DNA of 55,699 bases, from contig JAKSYS010000404.1 in assembly GCA_022925895.1 (NCBI GenBank), forward strand, positions 1 to 55,699. The letters are read 5' to 3'. The position numbers and the translations under genes are program-made. The DNA is from Fragilaria crotonensis. Its lineage: Eukaryota; Bacillariophyta; Fragilariophyceae; Fragilariales; Fragilariaceae. Below, in pieces: positions 43,969 through 53,333 of this stretch (the first letter of the stretch is position 1; the number at the start of each line of letters is the position of its first letter). The notes under the pieces were generated by a model. It saw only the letters and a list, made by a program, of their open reading frames with translations, made no database searches and was not told the origin of the DNA.

Positions 43969-44001
43969 GTGCTGACGTCAAATTGGTGAAACCTAATCGG
44001 A
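43969..44001 (-). repeat. Right terminal inverted repeat (33 bp)
   Basis: Exact reverse complement of 41186-41218. It closes the satellite-bearing element; the outer flank starts TCCTGCAATGG. Confidence 0.95.
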
Positions 44002-44442
44002 TCCTGCAATGGAAAGAGTGTACTCGGAGTACTCCGTACAGTACCTCGTACCAATACGAGTACCACAGTCACAGGGGAAGTGGGAGCGGAGAGAGGGGAG
44101 ACCATCTGGGGAGCGTTCCACGGCGACCACGACATCAGTATGAAATATATGACAGACGTACTGTATGCATATGATACCTCGAATGAGAAGGCCAGTATAT
44201 TCCCGTACTGGAGTACCTGGTGTACGCTATACTGATGTACCGCCACGTCGGATGTGGGTTTCACTGAGGATTGTTCCACGGTCGCGAGCTTTGGAATGAA
44301 AACCGGGGTTCGAAATCCTTCGTTGGCGATCTGTTCCGTTCCTGCTTGTCGATTGGTACATGTATGATAGTGAAGATTTCTTATTTCGATTTGGACTGAC
44401 GACCGCTTATCATACCAGTCATTCATCGCAACGCAATAGAGC
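44002..44442. other. Promoter side of the ubiquilin gene
   Basis: Non-coding; GTAC and ACTCGGAGTACTCC words cluster at 44025-44085, and again near 44205-44225. No specific promoter element is assigned. Confidence 0.4.
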
Positions 44443-46200
44443 ATGGCCGTTCGCGTGTTCATACGCCTTTCCAACGGAACCAAGTTCCCCTTGGAATTGG
44501 ACACGTCCTTGTCTGATACGACTGTTCGACAAGTCAAAGCATTGTTGCAAGAGCAAGAACATGGTCCAATCCCACTGCAAAGATTGATCTATAAGGGAAG
44601 GATTCTGGATGACGATCGCTCGTTGAGTGATTATGCCATTGTTCACGAATCCACGCTTCATCTTGTCAAGAGTCGTGCTCCTGTACCACCTTCTCCTCCA
44701 GCAACAGTTGCGGCGTCTCCTCCACCTGCACAGCAGCGACCAACTGTCAACAGGACCGTACACGTTCCTGCTGGTTCGAATACGAACGTGAACCCGTTTG
44801 CACCCGCAAATATGCCTCCGGGAATGATGCCAGGGATGATGAACCCACAAGATATGAATCCGGAGCAAATGTCCCAAATGATGAATTCGCCTTTGATGCA
44901 ATCGCTCTTTGACAATCCTGATCTCATGAGGACCATGATGGAAATGAACCCTCAAATGCAGCAACTCATGGATTCGAACCCACAGCTTCGCGAAGTTTTC
45001 AACAATCCGCAACTGTTGCGCCAGTCGTTGGAAATGATGCGCAATCCACAAGCAATGCAACATATGATGAGATCGCAAGATTTGGCCATGTCCCAACTGG
45101 AGAACATGCCTGGAGGATTTAGCGCTCTCAGCAACATGTATCGCGATGTACAAGAACCCATGATGGAGGCCATGGCACCAGGTGGTTCAAATACGACTCA
45201 ATCGTCAGGCGATGGTAGTACTAATTCCTTGGCCGGTGCTACTGGCACCGCCATGCCTAATCCGTGGGGATCGTCGACTTCGACGTCCAGGACCAACCCC
45301 AACACCTCCAACTCGGCAACCCGTACGACGCCGCCAAGCATGCCTAACACGATGATGAACAATCCTTGGGGATTCCCGCCTCCATCATCATCCTCCACAG
45401 CATTATCGACACCAGATGCCAGTAATCCCTGGGCGGCTGCCCCAACCGTCACAACAACAAATGGAACAGACGTTGCAAATGTTGGAAAACCCCGCTATGG
45501 CGCAAATGATGGAATCCTTTCTAGCAAATCCTGCAATGATGCAAAGTATCATGGCGTCCAATCAATGATGCAGCAGATGATGGAACACAATCCACAAGCG
45601 GCAAGGATGTTGCAAGACCCGCAGGTATTGCGATCGATGATGCAGCCCGATAATTTGAGAGCCATGATGCAGTTGCAGCAGGCCATGGGTGGTGTGGGTG
45701 GAGGGATGATGATGCCACCACCACCTGGAATGATGGATGCGTTTGGCATGCCACCGCCAACATCGGCTGGAAGTATGCCGCCAACTGCAGGTGGGTTGGA
45801 CTTCTCCACGTTATTGAATCAAATGCAAGCCACCAACCTGGGTGTCGGGCAGCAGCATACGCAACAACAACAGCAGCACCCTGCCGATCGCTTTCGAGTG
45901 CAATTGCAATCGCTTCGAGACATGGGCTTTGACGACGAACAAGCTTCTTTACGAGCCCTGCTGACATCTCATGGTAATTTGAATCGAGCAGTGGATATGT
46001 TATTGATGGGTGAAGTCCCAGATCACGTGCCCGGGATGGAACCGCCTCAGGCATCGTCGTCGGCATCATCAACAGCACCGCCAAGTACAGCCCCCGAAGC
46101 TGAAGAGTCGCCACCGCTGCCGGAGGAGGAGAATACGGCAGCAGTGGACGAGAATAAAAATGCGGATCCAAAGGACAAGATGGAAAAGAAGAATGATTGA
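44443..46200 (+). CDS. Ubiquilin / Dsk2-like ubiquitin shuttle
   Basis: A 585-codon frame from the ATG at 44443. Residues about 1-75 are a ubiquitin-like domain (VRQVKALLQEQEHGPIPLQR, LIYKGRILDDDRSLSDY). STI1-type repeats follow (LMQSLFDNPDLMRTMMEMNP, LLRQSLEMMRNPQAMQHMM), then a second block (MMEHNPQAARMLQDPQVLRS). The end is a UBA domain (RDMGFDDEQASLRALLTSHG, NLNRAVDMLL). The UBL binds the proteasome and the UBA binds ubiquitin chains in the cytosol and nucleus. Between about 45459 and 45563 the canonical STI1 text (NPAMAQMMESFLANPAMMQS) is in the +1 frame: one extra A in an AAA run and one missing C cancel out, garbling about 35 residues. This is probably a pair of sequence errors. Confidence 0.95.
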   Translation: MAVRVFIRLSNGTKFPLELDTSLSDTTVRQVKALLQEQEHGPIPLQRLIYKGRILDDDRSLSDYAIVHESTLHLVKSRAPVPPSPPATVAASPPPAQQRPTVNRTVHVPAGSNTNVNPFAPANMPPGMMPGMMNPQDMNPEQMSQMMNSPLMQSLFDNPDLMRTMMEMNPQMQQLMDSNPQLREVFNNPQLLRQSLEMMRNPQAMQHMMRSQDLAMSQLENMPGGFSALSNMYRDVQEPMMEAMAPGGSNTTQSSGDGSTNSLAGATGTAMPNPWGSSTSTSRTNPNTSNSATRTTPPSMPNTMMNNPWGFPPPSSSSTALSTPDASNPWAAAPTVTTTNGTDVANVGKPRYGANDGILSSKSCNDAKYHGVQSMMQQMMEHNPQAARMLQDPQVLRSMMQPDNLRAMMQLQQAMGGVGGGMMMPPPPGMMDAFGMPPPTSAGSMPPTAGGLDFSTLLNQMQATNLGVGQQHTQQQQQHPADRFRVQLQSLRDMGFDDEQASLRALLTSHGNLNRAVDMLLMGEVPDHVPGMEPPQASSSASSTAPPSTAPEAEESPPLPEEENTAAVDENKNADPKDKMEKKND

Positions 46201-46950
46201 TGTACACATCCTTTTGTGCCGGTCTCGCGGCCTTTCGTGTGATAGCACGGGCGACTAGTTGTTGATGTAGTAGCATTAACTCCGTTGTGATTATTTGTGT
46301 TATGAGTCGTCACATCTGCTGTTATGAACAATGCAGTACTTTGCACCATATCCTTGCTACCCAAGTGACACGTCTTGTGTGTATAGGAGCAACGGCTTGT
46401 CTGCCCACATTGCAGTCATTTCGCCATTCCCCCCAAGTGAGGAGCAATGATGATAGGGGACGGATCAATGGATGAAAGATGAAACCAGTCCCATGGTGAT
46501 GATTCGTTTGTAGGCGCTGACCGCCGAAGCCGAACTTGGGTATTAATTTATCTTAAATGATATATCCAAAACAAATCGAAGCCAACCGTTGGGGCACTAC
46601 CATGTATAGATTGGGAATACACGTATACAGCGCAATTCCAAAGAATGTGTATGAATGTGACACGCCTAACTACGAATAAACTGCCGGATGCATCCTCACA
46701 TTTTCCGATACATGCATGTGCTATCACGAATCCTGGTACTAGTAGTACGCCAGTAAGTAAAACATGGATTTGATGATGATACCAGGTACGAGTATGCTGT
46801 TTTCGTACCAGTGTTTTGTTACCATATATCTTAGCTCTGATCGAACGACAACAACGACAGTTTGAGAAAACACACGAGTCACAACGACCATCAAGTCCTC
46901 ACCACTCCTGACCCTCCGCTCTTGAAATCACTTACCACCCCACCGCAATC
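46201..46950. other. Intergenic region between ubiquilin and DUF4112 genes
   Basis: Holds the ubiquilin 3' flank and the DUF4112 promoter side. GGTACTAGTAGTACG and CCAGGTACGAGTA words lie at 46735-46800. No other feature is recognised. Confidence 0.4.
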
Positions 46951-47481
46951 ATGCTTTGTTGTGGAAAACGAGAGCCTCCTGTATTGAACGAGGATCAAAT
47001 AAAAATTCTCCAAGAAATGGAGTCGCTCGCAAATTTTATGGACACATCCTGGATTACCGTGTGCGGAAAAACCTTTGGTGCCGACTCGATCATTGGTCTT
47101 ATTCCCGGTGTTGGTGATTTTGCCACAATGGGTGTGTCGATCTGGATCGTTATTCGGGCGTGGTTTGCCTTTGATAAGAGAGTCTTTCGCCGGTCCGGAT
47201 GCATTATGCTCATCAATTGTGGAATTGATTTTTGCATCGGAGCAATCCCGCTAGCAGGAGATATTTTTGACATATACTGGAAAGCGAATGTGAAGAATGT
47301 TAATATAGTGCGAAAGCATTATGGAATGGAACCCATGCCGCCGCCTCCGGAAAAAGTGGATGAAAAAGGAAAGAAGAAGAAGGGTCGGAACAAGAAAGCG
47401 GCAAGTCGATCCATCCCAGAAGACCTTGAAGAACCTGTTGAATCCGGAAGTCCTGCAGCGACTCAAGAATCCAAAGTTTGA
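46951..47481 (+). CDS. DUF4112 family membrane protein
   Basis: A 176-residue frame from the ATG at 46951. Residues about 20-125 match the DUF4112 pattern: a helix ending LANFMDTSW, then GADSIIGLIPGVGDFATMGV, then INCGIDFCIGAIPLAGDIFD and WKANVKNVNIVRKHYG. The paired GLIPGVGD and GAIPLAGD motifs each follow a hydrophobic stretch, so the protein is probably a membrane protein. The C-terminal tail has PPPPEK and a Lys-rich KGKKKKGRNKK region. The MLCCGK start could be a lipidation-prone Cys motif. The function of the family is unknown. The frame is intact with no intron, and it converges on the zinc-finger gene, 149 bp away. Confidence 0.85.
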   Translation: MLCCGKREPPVLNEDQIKILQEMESLANFMDTSWITVCGKTFGADSIIGLIPGVGDFATMGVSIWIVIRAWFAFDKRVFRRSGCIMLINCGIDFCIGAIPLAGDIFDIYWKANVKNVNIVRKHYGMEPMPPPPEKVDEKGKKKKGRNKKAASRSIPEDLEEPVESGSPAATQESKV

Positions 47482-47630
47482 AACTTTACCTGTTGCCCAA
47501 GCCTTGTAACTTCCGCTACATGTCGCTGAACACCTTGGGCTGTTCGCGCAAGTGTCAACTCAATTAGCTGGTCAGTTTGACTCATCATTTGTGGTCGCTG
47601 TCTTCTCTGTGACAATAATGCGTCTAGTCG

Positions 47631-48632
47631 TCACTCCTTGCAGCTTGCCTTGCCTCTTTGCTTCTTCTCGTGTCGCGCCACCAAAACTTTGGCGCGTTGA
47701 ATCTCGTCCTCCTTCATCCCAACTCCCTTTGTGGCCAAGTACAATTTTCGCAGCCGTCGTCGTTCTCTGCGGAGTTCTTCCGCCAATTTCTGAGCACGAT
47801 TCTTGTCCTTGGCGGCAGGAAGAGCAGTAGCGTTAGCAGTTGACAATGCAGGCTCGGATTTTACAGTCCCATCACGCCACCGTTGACGGCGGTCTCGTTT
47901 TTCTTGTCGTCGTAGTTCTTTGCGTTCATCCCGCGCCACCAAAATTCGTGCGCGCTCGATCTCCTCTAACGTCATTGTTGTGTTTGTGTTGGTTGGCGCA
48001 TCTTGAGCTAACGTCGTTTTGTCATTAGCAGCAGTAGCATCGAGATAACGTTGACGCAATTCTCGATTCTTCTCCAATTGTTCCTTCGTAGCGGGAGGGG
48101 CTGTCCAAGGAACAACCTTGCTGGTGGCAGGATCGTGTCGTGGTTTGCCAAACGATGGTTGTCTTCGTTGATGAAACAATGTCGCACTGCCGTTGTTGCT
48201 ACTGTTGTAATATGCTGCGGTAGCTGCCGCCGGTCTCGTTTCATCACATGTTTTTGAGTGACAAGTCCGACGACTTGCATAATTGAAATTATGACACTTG
48301 GGACAGGTCCAAGCACCTGGTTCCAATGCGCTGGATGCGGACGTGTTGTTCGCATCAGCGGCATTATGATCATCATCCGAAACATGATCATGATGACGAT
48401 TAATCGTCATGATGGGCGACAATTCTTTGTTCGTCACGTCATCGTTCGTCTTCGCCGTCGTAGGTGGTTGCAACATGGTCGTTGCATCATGAGTTTGTCT
48501 CTTGCCGTGCATCATTATTTTTGACTGTTGTTGCTGTTGCTGTTGTTGCAATGAATCGGCACGTCGTTGTTCGGCCACGGATCGATTTCGCTTTTGTGCT
48601 CGCGCTTGAATAGCTTCCGCAGATCGTGCCAT
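47631..48632 (-). CDS. RanBP2-type zinc-finger protein
   Basis: A 333-residue frame from the ATG at 48632; the open frame extends upstream, but this ATG starts the charged domain MARSAEAIQARAQKRNRS. Residues 108-134 hold one RanBP2-type finger, WTCPKCHNFNYASRRTCHSK.., with C-x2-C and C-x4-C pairs and an ETRP end. Such fingers bind single-stranded RNA (with the N and R residues seen here) or ubiquitin. Two short helical repeats follow, LEEIERARILVARDERKE and EDEIQRAKVLVARHEKKQR, each in a basic Arg/Lys-rich context, suggesting nucleic-acid binding. A Gln run lies near residues 29-36. The exact role is unknown. Confidence 0.75.
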   Translation of the reverse strand: MARSAEAIQARAQKRNRSVAEQRRADSLQQQQQQQQSKIMMHGKRQTHDATTMLQPPTTAKTNDDVTNKELSPIMTINRHHDHVSDDDHNAADANNTSASSALEPGAWTCPKCHNFNYASRRTCHSKTCDETRPAAATAAYYNSSNNGSATLFHQRRQPSFGKPRHDPATSKVVPWTAPPATKEQLEKNRELRQRYLDATAANDKTTLAQDAPTNTNTTMTLEEIERARILVARDERKELRRQEKRDRRQRWRDGTVKSEPALSTANATALPAAKDKNRAQKLAEELRRERRRLRKLYLATKGVGMKEDEIQRAKVLVARHEKKQRGKASCKE

Positions 48633-49155
48633 TATCTTGAATGGTAAACAACTACTTGAATGGTAAACAACTACGGTAGAGTACAATTGTACTTTCTGTA
48701 TAGTTTGACAAATGGAATGCAGTTGAATCACGTTGGATTCGTTACACCAGTTGATGTTTTTGCCCGTCGGCTGTTCTTTGTTGATAGTCTCAGCGCTATT
48801 GTTCGACACTGTTACGATCGTAATCTGAGATCTGAGCAGTTCGGTGCGAAGTGTGAAGCGTATTTTCCCTGGATTTTCAGATTTTCGCCCTCGGTTAGGA
48901 AATATGGATGGTCATGAATTCTTGGACTCATGATGTCATGATGCGTCATTGGTCATGTGTCATGTGTCATGTGTCATGTGTCATGTTTCTGTGCTGTCAC
49001 ATGTCATCATGTCATGTATGCCAGTGCAAGTACAAGTACCTACTGTAGTGCTTCAGTGTTAACGGACTCGAGTACTGTATACCGTACGGAGTACTACCGG
49101 TAGTATTTTGTCCTGCAGTGTATGGATACAATTACCCACTTTGTCCCAAAACAAG
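48633..49155. other. Gap between zinc-finger gene and copia element
   Basis: Promoter side of the zinc-finger gene, then a short tandem repeat (48952-48986), GTAC-rich words (49020-49110), and the ACAAG that precedes the 5' LTR (49151-49155). Confidence 0.4.
48952..48986 (+). repeat. Tandem GTCATGT repeat, five copies
   Basis: Five perfect 7-bp units (GTCATGT) in a wider stretch rich in TCATG. It may be polymorphic in length. Confidence 0.95.
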
Positions 49156-49303
49156 TGATTGAACTAACGCGGGCAAGACGAGTACACAGTACAACGATGA
49201 TGACGGTACAGTACGCTGATGGAATAGCTAGTGCACTCTTTTACGATCGCGTCTCTAGTTGCCCATGATTAACGCACCGTATTACTACGACTACCTTTAT
49301 TCA
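49156..49303 (+). repeat. 5' LTR of copia element
   Basis: TGATTGAACTAACGCGGGC.. to ..CTACCTTTATTCA, 148 bp; the 3' copy is 147 bp. It must contain the promoter and polyadenylation signals of the element; none was pinpointed. Confidence 0.95.
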
Positions 49304-49315
49304 GTTTATCAGACC
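49304..49315 (+). promoter_or_regulatory. Probable tRNA primer-binding site
   Basis: GTTTATCAGACC follows the 5' LTR directly. Its TATCAGA core is the initiator-Met-tRNA complement common in copia elements (typical form TGGTATCAGAGC). Confidence 0.6.
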
Positions 49316-49802
49316 CATGCTACGCCGCCATATCGCGTTCGTCGAGCTATGTTGCTATCCCCACTCGTCTCGCTGATAGGGATTGCCCTCTGGCTCGGAT
49401 GGCCGAGGTTGCATGTTCAACCCCATCGCATGAAACGGCTGCACGCCTAGGCATGCTTCGAACTGCCCACCGACAGTGACCATAACGTGTCAACACGCCC
49501 ACGTGGCCTGGCCGGTCGATCCCATGGTGTAATCAAACCCGGGACAGCACATCATCGTCGAATGGTCGTGGTGCACCGTCATACGCATCCACTGGAAACG
49601 TGTGCGTTGGAAATTGTTACAGGATTCGTTTTGGTGATTGTCTCTTTATACGTCACCAACATTTATATACGACCGTTTAACTAAAGGGTGACCTAACGGG
49701 CTAAGACGAAACGCCCCGAGTCCTTTTTTGCGGTTTTGATCGGATCATCTTTTTTCCTGTGTTCTGCCGATCGATCTCCTTTGTTTCGATCTTGCCTCCA
49801 CG

Positions 49803-51299
49803 ATGCAGAACGCTGTAATGCGCGCCACGATGACTCGGATCGGCTTCACCGAAGCGGCGGCCCAGGCCATCGTGGAAGACCAAGGCATTGATTCTCTCGA
49901 TGAGATTAAGCTCTTGACTGACGAAGAGATCGAGAGCCTTTGCAGGGTGCTCCGGAAACCTGGTGGGATGATACCAGGTGTTGGCGCCGGGGCGGCTCAA
50001 GTACAGAACCCCGGCGTTCAGGTGAACCAGCGTGCCGAAGGGCATCTCAAACTGCTTGCCTTTTATTTGAGACATCAGGCCCGAGTCAGCCGTGAAGTCA
50101 ACGCTCCAGACATCACGCTTGAGTCGATTCGATCAGTTCGGGAGCTCCGTGAGTTCGAGTCCACCTACAAGACTCCGACTGATAACGTGCCTGCCATCAA
50201 CGCCAAGGACTGGCCGAAGACAATGGAATCGATCGAGGAGTACCTACGATCCTATCTAGGAACGGAAAATCCCACTCGCATATGTTGTTCGAAAGCACGT
50301 TGCGATTCCCGAAGGAGCCGACCCTCCTACAAACTATCCTACGATCCAGGACGAAATGATAGCGAGGGCTCCGCACTACATGACACTTGCAAATGGAACG
50401 CAGGTGCCCGATCCCATTTACCTTGTCAATAGGGAGAAGGTCTGGGATATAATTTCAGGATCACTCGCGACCATTCGTCGTGGACGTACGTCAAACCTGC
50501 ACAACGCACGCGCGATGGCAGGATGGCGTTCAATGGGCTCTATCAACATTTTCTTGGCCCCAATAACGTTGACAATATGGCAACGCAGGCTGAGGACAAG
50601 CTTAAGAATACAGTCTACAACGGTGAGCAGCGTCGTTGGGACTTTGAGCGCTATGTGAACGTTCACAAGCAACAGCATTCGATTATGGAAGGCCTTGTCG
50701 AACATGGCTACACGGGGATTGATCCCAGATCGAAGGTCCGATTCCTTCTTGACGGGATAAAGACCGACAAGTTCGACGCCGTTAAGACCCGGATTATGTC
50801 TGACGAGCGACTTCGCAGTGATTTTGATCTATGTGTCACTTTGTACCAGGATTACATCCGTCAAACCTCGAAGAGTAAGACAAATGCGACGGTCAATATC
50901 TCCGAGATGAAGTCGGGCTCGAAGCGAAAGATCGACTCAATTGAGGACAGGTACTATACCAAAGAGGAGTACCATTCTCTGACGCCCGAACAGAAGAAAG
51001 ACCTTGCGTCCAAACGCCTCAAGAGGGGACACAAGCCCGGGGCTAAGGATAGTAAGGTTAAAGGTGCCAAGCCCCAGGACAAGCCAACCGGGAAAGAGGT
51101 GATCAAGAACCTCAAGGCCGTCAATCGTCAGGTCTCCCAGCTCGCCAAACAAATGGGGAAGGCAGCAGTGGCTGATGACGACACTGCACATTCGACGCAT
51201 TCCGATTCGTCCGTGGAGGAAAAGAAAAGACCTACCGGGTCTAATCGTACGAACCCATCTCTTACCCGCCAGAAGAAAGCCACTGCCACCGACAAGTGA
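49803..51299 (+). CDS. Copia gag, two frame breaks
   Basis: The ATG at 49803 starts MQNAVMRATMTRIGFTEAAA. The frame shifts near 50275 to a segment reading YVVRKHVAIPEGADPPTNYP and LANGTQVPDPIYLVNREKVW, and returns near 50480 with DHSSWTYVKPAQRTRDGRMA, FNGLYQHFLGPNNVDNMA and DPRSKVRFLLDGIKTDKFD, which is gag core text. The C-terminus is Lys-rich. It would form the virus-like particle that holds the RNA. A stop, TGA (51297-51299, context AAG TGA CGA), separates it from protease in the same frame. The two breaks may be sequencing errors. Confidence 0.8.
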
Positions 51300-52020
51300 C
51301 GAATAACTCTGGCGGTCCTCCGCTCGCTCGGATCGCTTGATGTGGCTGTGACCGAATCGCACACCGATCTAGACTCCCATGCAGACCAGTGCGCCGTGGG
51401 TAGTAATTCTTTACTAGTGCATGACTATGAGAAACCTATTAACGTCTCCGGTTATAATCCCAACGGGCCCGTGGCCAAAGATCTCAAGACTGTGTCGGCG
51501 GCACTCGCGTACGACGACCCAGTATCGGGGGAGACGGTAATACTAATGGTCCATCAAGCAATTTACATCCCCGAACTCACCCATAACCTTCTTTCCACGA
51601 TGCAGGTTCGTCTGAATGATGTGATCGTAAACGATACGCCTCGTTTCCTCACGGATAATGTTACGGACCTTACGCATTCCTTGGTTATTCCGGTGGATGA
51701 TACCGACACTCCTATGTGATACCTCTCTCGATCCAGGGTGTCACCTCCTCTTTCCCGACTCGCCGTCCTACAGTGGATGAATACGAGTCTCTTCCACACT
51801 CTCGCTCACGAGTGCTGACGTTCCGTACGATCCCGCCGATTCGACATACGCGGAACAAGAACGCGCGCTCACTCAAGCGATTTTCGAAACAGGGGACCGC
51901 GTTGGAGCTCCGCCGCCGTCGAGACGGCTGTGCTCGGTTTCCAAAATGCATTCGTACGCCCGGAACATCGGAATCGGATTAGACGGAGCCTCTTTATCAA
52001 TAAGGGCACCTCACTTTCGA
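51300..52020 (+). CDS. Copia protease region
   Basis: In the gag frame, directly after the TGA, the reading continues RITLAVLRSLG, then HTDLDSHADQCAVGSNSLLV. The DSHA triplet is the aspartic protease active site in many diatom copia elements. IYIPELTHNLLSTMQVRLND follows. After frame changes near 51715 and 51815 the reading gives YAEQERALTQAIFETGDRVG and SYARNIGIGLDGASLSIR. It would cut the Gag-Pol polyprotein. The segment lacks its own clear ATG start, as expected for a pol product made by readthrough or as part of a fusion. Confidence 0.75.
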
Positions 52021-52033
52021 TGACGGCACTTTC

Positions 52034-53333
52034 TTGCGCTCACTGGTACGCTTCAATACTCTGAGGCGATCAGGGGCCGGTCCGCAGTTTGACTCGGACA
52101 TGCTCGCTAGAAATTGGGGTATCGACCGCCAAACAGCGCGTCGAACGGTGGATGTTACAACCCAGCGTGGCGTCCGGACGGTGTTGCACCCGACGTTGTC
52201 GCGTCGATTCCGACCAACGACCGGCAGCTGAGATACCGCCGTCTCGCCATCGACTGCTTTACGGATACTCTGATCTCAAACACGACATCGAAGCGCAATA
52301 ATAAGTATGCGCAAATCTTTGCGACTGCCGACGGGTGGTGCAGGGCATATCCGATGACGAAGAAATCGGAAGCCCATGAGGGACTCTCGCTGCTATTCCA
52401 GCGCGAGGGTGTTCCCAATACGATCATCATGGATGGTGCTCGAGAGCAGACCATGAGTCTGTTCCGTCGCAAATGCCGGGAAGCCGGGGTTCATGTCCGA
52501 CAGACGGAACCGCACACTCCATGGTCCAATGCGGCGGAATCGGCGATCCGCGAATTAAAGAAAGGAGTCGGACGCCAGATGGTTCGCTCGGGAGCTCCGA
52601 AACGACTCTGGGACGACTGCCTCGAGCGTGAAGCATACGTACGTTCGTTTACGGCTCATGACATTTACAGACTGAACGGCCAAGTGCCAGAAACGCTCGT
52701 TAGCGGCGAAACAGCTGACATATCACCGCTCGCACTCTTCAAATGGTATGAGTGGGTGTTGTTCCGTGACACGTCCGTCACGTACCCCGATGATTCGATG
52801 GTCCTGGGTAGGGACCTGGGACCGGCCATCGACATTGGACCAGCGATGACACGCAAGGTACTCAAGTCTAATGGCCAGGTAGTATATCGATCGACAGTGC
52901 GCGCATTGACTGCCGATGAGCTTGCTGACGAAACTATGACTAAGAATCGCAGGGAATTTACGGAAAAGGTCAATGCGATTCTCGGAGATGGTTTCAAGTA
53001 TGAAGATTTTGCCTCCGACCCCGAATTGGAGACTTTCGAGACTCCGACCTATCAACACTATTCGGACGACGGCGACGGCGAGTTAACACCCCATGTCCTC
53101 GACGCGGACGACGATGTAGATGTCGATACGCATGACCAATATGTCGGGGCTGAGGTGAACTTACCGATCGGCGACCGAATGATGAGTGGCAAGGTGAGGG
53201 GACGGAAGAGAACAGCAGACGGCAGTTTGGTAGGAAGGCCAACGCCAACCCGATCCTTGATACGAGGACGTACGAGGTCGAGTTCCCGGACGGCCAAACA
53301 GCGGAACTCGCTGCTAACATTATCGCGCAGAAC
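52034..53333 (+). CDS. Copia integrase and linker
   Basis: The main frame starts in the integrase core: LAIDCFTDTLISNTTSKRNN holds the first D, GVPNTIIMDGAREQTMSLFR the second D, and PWSNAAESAIRELKKGVGRQ the catalytic E, so all three residues of the DDE triad are present. RLWDDCLEREAYVRSFTAHD and LNGQVPETLVSGETADISPL follow, the usual copia end of this domain. An acidic linker (about 53000-53330) precedes the reverse transcriptase. The N-terminal zinc-binding motif is not readable because of a frame change near 52110. The integrase would insert the cDNA into chromosomal DNA. Confidence 0.9.

Larger units (their letters stand above)
41186..44001. mobile_element. 2.8-kb TIR element carrying a satellite array
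   Basis: TCCGATTAGGTTTCACCAAT.. at 41186-41218 recurs as an exact inverted copy at 43969-44001 (33 of 33 bases). Inside are, in order, a 5' flank shared with the MULE at 24 kb (GACGTCAGCACTTTT, GATAAGGAACATAAAT), a transposase remnant (41654-42144), and about 18 tandem hairpin units (42397-43642). The transposase link suggests a MULE-type DNA transposon now non-autonomous. No target-site duplication was recognised outside the ends. Confidence 0.85.

Noticed and set aside
44300-44325. tRNA T-arm-like GGGGTTCGAAATCC
   Set aside because: No matching D-arm, anticodon arm or acceptor stem could be placed around it.
44419-46364. Long minus-strand frames (44419-45153, 45521-46276) opposite ubiquilin
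   Set aside because: His/Arg-rich and Pro/Ala-rich antisense shadows of the Met/Gln-rich ubiquilin sequence; no domain.
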